This document shows positions 1-5,693 of a stretch of 8,331 nt of DNA, one piece after another. This DNA is from Desulfobaccales bacterium (GTDB taxonomy: Bacteria; Desulfobacterota; Desulfobaccia; Desulfobaccales; 0-14-0-80-60-11). The translations under genes and the position numbers were made by a program. Below the pieces are notes generated by a model, which ran no database searches, had not been told where the DNA came from, and was given only the letters and a program-made list of their open reading frames with translations. Location: the NCBI GenBank assembly GCA_041648175.1, contig JBAZPO010000037.1:1-8331 (forward strand), in the 5' to 3' direction. Numbering within the stretch: the first letter of the stretch is position 1; every line of letters begins with the position of its first letter.

Positions 1-323
1 GCGGGCCGCTCCGCCTGGTCGGGCCGCCACTGACCTATCCGAGCCCGTTCAGCATCAGCAAGCAGAAGCTAGTGACCATCCAATACGGGTTGTCGGCTGA
101 CGCTAATATCGATATCTATGTCATCGGGGTTGGCGGGGTGAGAGCGAAGAAGTTCACCTTGATGGCCGGCGGCGAAGGTGGTTCAGCCGGGGTTAATAAA
201 GTTACCTGGGATGGCCGGACCGATATGGGAACTCTCGCCGGTAATGCCATCTACGTCGGCAGTTTGATCTCCCGCGATGACGGGCGACTCCTCGGCAAAT
301 TCCGCCTGACTATCGTTGACTAA
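1..323 (+). CDS. C-terminal part of an exported protein with a FlgD-like Ig domain (5' truncated)
   Basis: The reading frame is open from base 3 to the TAA at 321-323, so 106 residues are visible and the true start lies outside the window. The GTG at 72 is only an internal codon. The visible part matches the pattern of FlgD-type/C-terminal sorting-like Ig domains: a PSPF segment near the domain start, a short strand with TIQYGLSADA, a strand IDIYV, a glycine-rich turn, then NKVTWDGRTD around residues 66-73, and a final strand ending KFRLTIVD. In that family the domain caps large secreted or surface proteins and often follows repeats; the parent protein cannot be identified here. It converges on the acyltransferase gene, with the two 3' ends overlapping by 14 nt. 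The domain call is by pattern recognition and is fairly secure; the protein's function is unknown. Confidence 0.8.
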   Translation, partial: GPLRLVGPPLTYPSPFSISKQKLVTIQYGLSADANIDIYVIGVGGVRAKKFTLMAGGEGGSAGVNKVTWDGRTDMGTLAGNAIYVGSLISRDDGRLLGKFRLTIVD

Positions 324-930
324 GGCGAAGCAGCTCTTGTTTGAGGGCTAGCGCGGCTTTGGCGCCCGGCCGGACCGGTTTCCCCACCTGTATCTTTACA
401 GGTGAGAAAGGGAGCGGCACAAAATATTTATCCCAGCGCCAGAACAGGGTTAATTTGAACGGCGCAACCACCCCGATCGGTACAATTGATACCCCAGCTT
501 TTTCCGCGATGTAATGAACCCCAGGCTTCACCTCATGGCTGGGGCCGATCGGCCCATCGACCGCGATCACTGCGTCGTGGCCTGATTTAAGGAGCTTGAT
601 CAAGCGGGCGGCGGAACGGGCCGCGGCGAGTTTGTCGTCGCCAGTCGGCGTCGGAATGGTCTCGTACCCGAGCCAGCGGGCGCATTGCCCCAGGATCCGG
701 CCGCGCGCTTCGCTGGAGACGAGGATTGCCGCCCGGCGGCGACGGTAGAGGAAGAACATCACGAAGGTCTCCCGATGCCAGACGGCGAAGAGGCAATTTT
801 TTCCTTCTTGCGCGGCCCGAACCTTAACCGGACCATCGCGGTTAAAACGGAGGGTGAAGCAAATCGCGTTGATGGCCAGGTAAAGAAGGCCGGCCTGGAT
901 AAGGATGTAGAGATCGAGCAGTAAGTTCAT
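310..930 (-). CDS. DUF374 family lysophospholipid acyltransferase
   Basis: A 206-residue protein with the usual length and motifs of the DUF374 branch of membrane glycerolipid/lipid A-type acyltransferases. These transfer an acyl chain to a lipid acceptor at the inner face of the cytoplasmic membrane. Residues 3-28 form a hydrophobic N-terminal membrane segment. The catalytic-region histidine is in AVWHRE (His52). LVSSEARG lies at 70-77, and the strongly conserved DGPIGP followed by HEVKPG spans 125-137. The PIGV strand at 151-154 and the WDKYFVPLPFS block at 166-176 are also typical of DUF374. The acceptor and acyl donor cannot be told from sequence; a Kdo2-lipid A precursor or other glycolipid is possible. 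The ATG at 928-930 is chosen because a TGCTAAAAT extended -10 lies just upstream and no Shine-Dalgarno is present. The gene is divergent from the radical SAM gene. Confidence 0.9.
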   Translation of the reverse strand: MNLLLDLYILIQAGLLYLAINAICFTLRFNRDGPVKVRAAQEGKNCLFAVWHRETFVMFFLYRRRRAAILVSSEARGRILGQCARWLGYETIPTPTGDDKLAAARSAARLIKLLKSGHDAVIAVDGPIGPSHEVKPGVHYIAEKAGVSIVPIGVVAPFKLTLFWRWDKYFVPLPFSPVKIQVGKPVRPGAKAALALKQELLRLSQR

Positions 931-937
931 TATTCAT

Positions 938-946
938 ATTTTAGCA
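938..946 (-). promoter_or_regulatory. Extended -10 promoter of the acyltransferase gene (predicted leaderless)
   Basis: Read on the minus strand, this is TGC followed by TAAAAT. The hexamer's last base is 8 nt from the A of the ATG at 930, so the predicted transcription start falls at or next to the start codon. No convincing -35 box is seen, as is common for extended -10 promoters; the -35 region would fall in the edge of the palindromic element. Inferred from sequence only. Confidence 0.5.
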
Positions 947-958
947 CAATTGCTTTTA

Positions 959-1018
959 CCCCTATCCCCCATCCCCTTCCCCCTTATTAAGGGGGAAGGG
1001 GAGAAGAGGGGTTAGGGG
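959..1018. repeat. C/G-rich palindromic element (REP/MITE-like)
   Basis: This 60-bp block starts CCCCTATC and ends GGTTAGGGG. It contains a perfect inverted repeat with 15-bp arms, 972-986 and 988-1002, around a single central base at 987 (centre CCCTTATTAAGGG). The outer arms 959-970 and 1007-1018 pair imperfectly. One strand is almost pure C/T and the other almost pure G/A, unlike the flanking coding DNA. Similar C-rich palindromes around a CTTATTAAG centre occur as dispersed intergenic repeats in many bacteria, and their translations pollute databases as small hypothetical proteins. It sits between two divergent genes, so it is not a simple 3' terminator for either. It has no T-run on either side. 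Other copies cannot be checked in this window, where I saw none. Confidence 0.75.
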
Positions 1019-1020
1019 TG

Positions 1021-1026
1021 TATAAT
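1021..1026 (+). promoter_or_regulatory. -10 box of the radical SAM gene (predicted leaderless)
   Basis: A perfect TATAAT lies 7 nt before the ATG at 1034, placing the predicted transcription start at the start codon. The upstream -35 region is formed by the right half of the palindromic element, and no TTGACA-like box is seen there. The TG before the hexamer is one base out of register for a true extended -10. Confidence 0.5.
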
Positions 1027-1033
1027 TAATCTC

Positions 1034-2353
1034 ATGAAGCTCCTCCTTATCCAGCCCTCCATGTACCAGGAAGTGGGTAAGCTGCTGAAGTTCCATAAGG
1101 CTTTTATTCCGGCGATCACCATGCCGACTTTGGCGGCCTTGACCCCGGAGGATGTTGAGGTCCAGATCGTCGACGAGCATGTTGACGAAGTTGACTTGGA
1201 CGCCAAGGCCGACCTGGTCGGGCTGACCTGCCATACTTTTTCCGCTTCGCGCGCTTACGAGCTCGCCGACGAGTTCCGCCGGCGCGGCCGGAAAGTTGTG
1301 CTCGGAGGTATTCACCCGACGGTCTTGCCGGAAGAGGCCAAGGAGCACGCTGACAGCGTCATCATCGGCGAGGCCGAAGATAGCTGGGCCCAAGTGGTCA
1401 ACGATTTCCGGGCCGGGACTCCGCGCCCCTTTTACCGCACCCCTTTTCCCGACCTGAAAAAACTAGTCATTCCCCGGATCGACCTGATCAATTTAAAGAA
1501 ATATCAGAACATGCCCTTCTCTAATTTGCCGACGATCCCGCTCGAAACATCGCGCGGCTGTCCTTTTTCCTGCGATTTTTGCCTGGTGACCCAATTCTAT
1601 GGCAGCCATCACCGCTCCAAGCCGGTCGCCAATGTTGTTCAGGAGATAAAAGCGACCGGTGCGAAGTATTATTTTTTCTGTGACGTTAATATCGGGGCGG
1701 ATGTGAAGAGGGCGGAGGAACTTTTCCGCGCGCTCATCCCTTTAAAGATAAAGTGGGCGGGGCAATTCAATATCTTTGCCGCCCGGCACCCGGAGATGCT
1801 TCGTCTGGCCAAACAGAGCGGCTGTTACGCCGCCTACCTCGGGATAGAAAGTATCAATCCGGCCAGTTTAAAAAGCGTTAATAAGCAGATCAATAAGATC
1901 GATGATTATGCCCAGCAGTTAAAAGTCTTCCACGACTGTGGGGTCCCGGTCCACGGCAGTTTTGTTTTTGGTTTGGACGAAGATGACGAACAGACGATCG
2001 ACCAGACGGTCGAGTTTGTCGACCGGAACCACCTGGACAAGGTCACTTACTATTTTCTTTTCCCGGTCCCGGGGACAGCGCAATATGAGCGGTTAAAGGC
2101 CGAGGGGAGAATGGTCCATGACCGTTACTGGCTGGATAAGTCCCGGTCGATCCTTGATGTCCATTATCAACCCAAAAAAATAAGCCGGGAAAGACTGCTG
2201 GCGAAGTTCTGGGAGGCTAATGACCGGACATTTTCGCTATCGTCGATAATTCAGCGTCTTTTCCTTCCCCCGCAGCCGCAGGCCCCGACCTCGTTCGTTT
2301 CCAATCTTTATTACCGGCGGATGATCAAACAGCGGCAGTTAACTTTCTCTTGA
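1034..2353 (+). CDS. B12-binding-domain radical SAM protein (class B type)
   Basis: A 439-residue protein with the two-domain plan of cobalamin-dependent radical SAM enzymes. Residues 1-130 form a Rossmann-like B12-binding domain, with the family's LVGLTCHTFSA strand at 61-71, the GGIHPT turn at 91-96 and GEAED at 112-116. The radical SAM core follows: the 4Fe-4S cysteines are C176, C180 and C183 in CPFSCDFC, and LGIES at 269-273 and GSFVFGLDED at 308-317 are core motifs. The C-terminal 80 residues (YWLDKS, then ISRERLLAKFWEAN) resemble the tail region of HpnP/HpnJ/BchE-like members. These enzymes perform radical methylations or C-C bond rearrangements; the substrate here is unknown. The base-off ligand motif DxHxxG is absent: DEHVDE at 47-52 lacks the glycine and lies after strand 2, so cobalamin may bind without a histidine ligand. 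The 3' end overlaps the convergent cyclase by 15 nt. Confidence 0.92.
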   Translation: MKLLLIQPSMYQEVGKLLKFHKAFIPAITMPTLAALTPEDVEVQIVDEHVDEVDLDAKADLVGLTCHTFSASRAYELADEFRRRGRKVVLGGIHPTVLPEEAKEHADSVIIGEAEDSWAQVVNDFRAGTPRPFYRTPFPDLKKLVIPRIDLINLKKYQNMPFSNLPTIPLETSRGCPFSCDFCLVTQFYGSHHRSKPVANVVQEIKATGAKYYFFCDVNIGADVKRAEELFRALIPLKIKWAGQFNIFAARHPEMLRLAKQSGCYAAYLGIESINPASLKSVNKQINKIDDYAQQLKVFHDCGVPVHGSFVFGLDEDDEQTIDQTVEFVDRNHLDKVTYYFLFPVPGTAQYERLKAEGRMVHDRYWLDKSRSILDVHYQPKKISRERLLAKFWEANDRTFSLSSIIQRLFLPPQPQAPTSFVSNLYYRRMIKQRQLTFS

Positions 2354-4843
2354 GAGGAGGCCCTGGAAGGTCAGATTAAGCAGGTCGCGCCGTTCAGCTT
2401 GCGTTTCTTCCTTGATCATTTTTCTGGTATGTTCGATCAATATAGCCGGGTCTTGTTTTCCATCCCAATTCAGGTAATAGCAGGGGACGGCCCCTTTATT
2501 CTTGGCCCAGATCACCGCTGGAACGAAAAGTTCCGCCTCGGTCAGCGGGGCGCGGCTCCCCTGGATATACTGCTCGTTAAAGTCGTTCAGGAGCTGTTGG
2601 CGTCCGGCCGGCGCTAAAGCGGCGTAGGTCGTCGCCCCGATCATTATTTGTCCGCGGACCACGGCGTGCTGCAGGCGGGCGGATACGTTGACCGCGTCGC
2701 CGATCACCGAGAATTCGATCTTGCTCTTCTCGTGGCCGAGGTTCCCGGCGATCACCATCCCGGTGTTCAGCCCGACCGACATCCCGAGCGGAGCAATCTG
2801 ATGGCGCTGATACATCGCCCGCATTTCCGGGGACAAATTGATCTCCTCTAACTCCCTCTGGAGGCCGATCGCCGCCCAGACCGCTCCGCGGACGTCGCCT
2901 TCGACCCGGTCGGGGACGCCAAAATCGGCCATGATGCAGTCGCCGTCGTGTTTGTCGACCATCCCGCCGTTATTGACCACGATCGGGTCAAGACGGGAAA
3001 AGAGATGGGAGAGCATGTAAACGACCTTTTCCGGCTGGTCCTTTAAGATGTCGGACAGGGCGGTAAAACCGGAGACATCGGCGAACATGATCGTGGCGTC
3101 GTCGATCTTCTGGCCGCGCAGCTTGGAATAATCGCGTTCTTTGACCACCCGGAAGACCTTTTCTCCGAGATATGACCGGGTCGTTTCGTTCAGCTCTTCC
3201 TGCAGGACCTTGATCATGATCCCGGTCGAAGCCAGGCTGGCAAAGATCCGCCCCGCCTCGAACTGGCCGATCAGGCGCTTTTCTTCTTCCGCGCTCAATT
3301 TATCCGGAATGATCTCCGGATTGGTCACTTCCAGGCAGCCCAGACAAACTGCTTCGTCCCGCTCGTTGAATTCAAGCAAGCTGCGGATGAAATATGATTC
3401 CACCCCGACGATCGAAATAAGAAAACGGTTCTGCGGCCGAACATGGAACTGGTCGACATCTTCGATCATCAGGGCGACCGGTTTCAGGGCTGAAGTGCGG
3501 ACATTCCCGACCGCTGATTCCAGACGCTGGTTAATGACCCCGATATCCAAGCCCCCTTTGCGGCAGGCCTCTTCGATCTTTAACCCCTTGCCGATCTTTT
3601 CCTCGCGTAAATTTGGATTGTTGGAACCGGCCGAGACAATTCTAATAATAGCCCCTGCCTGGACCAGGGGGATGACCACTCCAGCGCTTAAGTCAACTTG
3701 ATCTAAGGTCACCTCTTCCAGCTTAACATAAGCATTCTCGTACGACTTGAGCTTGCCGACCGCGTCGGTCAGCGCCCCGGCAAAAGCGCCGGCGATCTTC
3801 CCTATCCCCGGGCCTGCTTTATCGCCCAGCATTCCCTTGACCATATGCTTGACCATTTCCGAGCCAGGTCTCAAGTTCCGCCGGTAAAGCTGGCGGCTCC
3901 CGTCCTGTTTTTCGACCGCCACCAAGTCTTCCCGGATCGAGAGATTTTCCCACTCTTCCAGGGCAATGAACCGGCCCCGTCCGTCAACGACCTGGGTTGG
4001 CGTCTGGCTCTCTTCTAAAGAGAGGGACATTTCCCGGGCCGATCCGGCCCGGCGCAAAGTTAGCACGTTGGCGTCAGTTAGCGCTTGTCCTTCGACCGCC
4101 AGCACGTAGCGGTAAGGGAGACCGATCTTGCCATCGGCTGATTGGACGACCCAACCGGCCGATTCGGAATACGGGGAGCGGCCGATCACCTGGTAGGCCC
4201 AGCGGGTCACCACATCGAACATCTCGGTAATATTCTCGATCAAGGTCTGGTTGGAGCTGGTCCGGTAGATCGCGCTCATGATCTCTAAATATGCCTGGTG
4301 GCCGAGATCGAGGTAGCGGACCTTGTCGCGCGCCTGTTCCAGGAGATGGTCGCGATGTTTCTGCAGTTCTTCCATCCGTCCGCCCACAGCCGCGGTTGAG
4401 CGTTCCGACAGCGCCTCCTGGGCGATCAGATGGTCGAGCGCGCGGGCGCTTTTGACCGGCACAAATGTGTCATAAAACCGCTTCCAGCTCCGATTCTCTA
4501 TGATCCTTGCTTGGATCAGGACGCCTTTCTCCAATTTGGGAGCGGGCAAACCTTTTGGCCAGGCCGCGGTAATAGCGGCTAGCACATCCTCCTCAAAACC
4601 GGCCAAAGAGGCCCCCTTTAAGGCGACCCCGCGGCTGGCTGTTTCCCGGGCGAGATCGTTGCCGAGCAGTTGGTAGGTTACCTGGCCGGCAATTTTAACC
4701 GGCAGGCCATAGGCTTTGGCCAGGCGGCCGGCAATGTCGTAGAAATAAGCTAGTTTTTTAGACTGGGCGTTAAGCTCCGCCTGGCGGCGCAAACCGCGGC
4801 CGACCTGGATAAAGGGATAAGTTATAACTCGAGTGAAACCCAT
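2339..4843 (-). CDS. Class III adenylate cyclase with large N-terminal sensory region
   Basis: An 834-residue protein. Its catalytic domain spans about 580-745 and retains every key residue of class III nucleotide cyclases: metal-binding D589 in FADVSGFT and D635 in DKHDGD, purine-contacting K631 and D716 (VIGDAVN), and transition-state N719 and R723. The Lys/Asp pair favours ATP over GTP, hence cAMP as product. No transmembrane helix or signal peptide is visible, so it is probably cytosolic. The first 580 residues are not clearly assignable. Residues 155-180 look helical or coiled, 338-365 is a Gly/Ala-rich stretch, and 385-510 has the strand pattern of a GAF-like domain ending in a CLGC pair (C500, C503). 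The linker near 550-580 leads into the cyclase domain. A tail of about 90 residues follows it. No response regulator or cAMP receptor gene is present nearby. No Shine-Dalgarno or clear -10 is seen before the ATG, so the start is less certain than for its neighbours. Confidence 0.9.
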   Translation of the reverse strand: MGFTRVITYPFIQVGRGLRRQAELNAQSKKLAYFYDIAGRLAKAYGLPVKIAGQVTYQLLGNDLARETASRGVALKGASLAGFEEDVLAAITAAWPKGLPAPKLEKGVLIQARIIENRSWKRFYDTFVPVKSARALDHLIAQEALSERSTAAVGGRMEELQKHRDHLLEQARDKVRYLDLGHQAYLEIMSAIYRTSSNQTLIENITEMFDVVTRWAYQVIGRSPYSESAGWVVQSADGKIGLPYRYVLAVEGQALTDANVLTLRRAGSAREMSLSLEESQTPTQVVDGRGRFIALEEWENLSIREDLVAVEKQDGSRQLYRRNLRPGSEMVKHMVKGMLGDKAGPGIGKIAGAFAGALTDAVGKLKSYENAYVKLEEVTLDQVDLSAGVVIPLVQAGAIIRIVSAGSNNPNLREEKIGKGLKIEEACRKGGLDIGVINQRLESAVGNVRTSALKPVALMIEDVDQFHVRPQNRFLISIVGVESYFIRSLLEFNERDEAVCLGCLEVTNPEIIPDKLSAEEEKRLIGQFEAGRIFASLASTGIMIKVLQEELNETTRSYLGEKVFRVVKERDYSKLRGQKIDDATIMFADVSGFTALSDILKDQPEKVVYMLSHLFSRLDPIVVNNGGMVDKHDGDCIMADFGVPDRVEGDVRGAVWAAIGLQRELEEINLSPEMRAMYQRHQIAPLGMSVGLNTGMVIAGNLGHEKSKIEFSVIGDAVNVSARLQHAVVRGQIMIGATTYAALAPAGRQQLLNDFNEQYIQGSRAPLTEAELFVPAVIWAKNKGAVPCYYLNWDGKQDPAILIEHTRKMIKEETQAERRDLLNLTFQGLLSRES

Positions 4844-4870
4844 ACGATTTGCTATCGATGGAATAGGGTG

Positions 4871-4880
4871 GTGATTTCAC
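4871..4880. promoter_or_regulatory. Short inverted repeat GTGATTTCAC in divergent promoter region
   Basis: GTGA and TCAC half-sites are separated by 2 bp, midway between the divergent cyclase and lipoprotein genes and upstream of the lipoprotein -10 box. It could be a small operator. It is too compact for a standard CRP/FNR site, whose half-sites are 4-6 bp apart, and a 10-bp palindrome of this sort can arise by chance. Confidence 0.2.
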
Positions 4881-4897
4881 TTTTCCTGTAGGGAGCG

Positions 4898-4906
4898 TGT
4901 TATAAT
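4898..4906 (+). promoter_or_regulatory. Extended -10 promoter of the lipoprotein/patatin operon
   Basis: TGT followed by a perfect TATAAT (4901-4906). The predicted transcription start, 7 nt past the hexamer, is 4913, which is the second of two consecutive ATG codons. The -35 region is poor (CACTTT at 4878-4883 with a 17-bp spacer). It would drive both downstream genes, since no other promoter is seen before the patatin gene. Confidence 0.6.
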
Positions 4907-4909
4907 TTA

Positions 4910-5689
4910 ATGATGCGTTTTTGGTTAATTTTACTGATTATTCTCTGTCCTTTGGCCGCCTGCGGCCTTTATCAGTCCAGCTTCTACGATTTCGACGGGG
5001 TGCTGGAATATAACTATCAGACCTACCGTAAGGAGAGCAAGGAAAAGCTCTTCGCGGAGAAGTTCACCCTCTCCAAGCTGAACGACCAGGGCCGCGAGTT
5101 CCTCGTCATCCAGAGTAGCAGCCAGGCGCTGGCGGCCAACCCGGAAAAGTTCGACAAGGAAACGATCACTTATTATCTGGTCAAAGGGCGGAAGATGAGC
5201 ACCTATTGCCATGAGAACAAGACGGTCAGGAACAAGCGCCCATTTCTCTCGCTAAAGATCGCTTTCGACTGGGCGCAAAAAAAAGCGAATTACCGGTTGA
5301 ACAATCAGGCGGAGAAAAGGCAGGAAAATTACAATTTTAATCTTTCCGATCGGACGATGCTGACCCACGATCTTGGCCCATTTTTCCAGGATATGGTCCT
5401 GAACCAGAAGAAGGACGAGCCGTTTACGGTGGTCTTCCCGACCGGCCGGATGCTTAATCTCCGGGCAAAAGTGGCCGGGAACGAACTGGTTAAAACGCGC
5501 TCTGGTGAGTATCTTTGCGAAAAGATCGAGATGAAACCGGACTTTAACCTCCTCGCCCTGCTGGCGCCGACGATCACTTTTTGGTTCATGACCGTTCCCC
5601 CCTACACTTTTGTTAAATATGAAGGCCCGGAGCGCGGCTTCAATTCTCCGGCCGTGGTCCAGGAACTGGTCGGCATTAATAAACCTTAA
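4910..5689 (+). CDS. Predicted outer-membrane lipoprotein, DUF3108-like pattern, function unknown
   Basis: A 259-residue protein with a lipoprotein signal: Met-Met-Arg, a hydrophobic core at 4-14, and the lipobox L15-A16-A17-C18. Glycine at +2 (G19) does not match the inner-membrane retention rule, so outer-membrane anchoring is likely. The mature part is beta-rich and has no obvious catalytic motif. The C-terminal third (TGRMLNLRAKV, then SGEYLCEKIEM, a hydrophobic stretch near 216-232, and VKYEGPERGF) has the order of elements of DUF3108-type periplasmic beta proteins, but that is a weak resemblance and the family is not assigned. Two adjacent ATGs (4910 and 4913) are possible starts; the promoter position favours the second, giving 258 residues. 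It is the first gene of an operon, with its stop only 4 nt before the patatin-barrel start, so it may assist that protein's assembly or act on the same surface. Confidence 0.75.
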   Translation: MMRFWLILLIILCPLAACGLYQSSFYDFDGVLEYNYQTYRKESKEKLFAEKFTLSKLNDQGREFLVIQSSSQALAANPEKFDKETITYYLVKGRKMSTYCHENKTVRNKRPFLSLKIAFDWAQKKANYRLNNQAEKRQENYNFNLSDRTMLTHDLGPFFQDMVLNQKKDEPFTVVFPTGRMLNLRAKVAGNELVKTRSGEYLCEKIEMKPDFNLLALLAPTITFWFMTVPPYTFVKYEGPERGFNSPAVVQELVGINKP

Positions 5690-5693
5690 TAAG

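Noticed and set aside
72..323. Complete small gene starting at GTG 72
   Set aside because: The frame is open upstream to the window edge and the Ig-like domain begins before base 72, so this is an internal fragment of a larger gene.
962..1393. Minus-strand 143-residue reading frame
   Set aside because: It lies antisense to the radical SAM gene, and its C-terminal peptide is just the translation of the palindromic repeat, a known source of false hypothetical proteins.
3141..3701. Plus-strand 186-residue reading frame inside the cyclase gene
   Set aside because: Antisense to a well-supported cyclase; serine/arginine-rich composition typical of a GC-rich shadow frame, no recognisable motif.
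5610..5693. Longer N-terminus for the patatin protein from ATG 5610
   Set aside because: It would overlap the lipoprotein gene by 80 nt and bury the signal peptide behind 28 charged residues.
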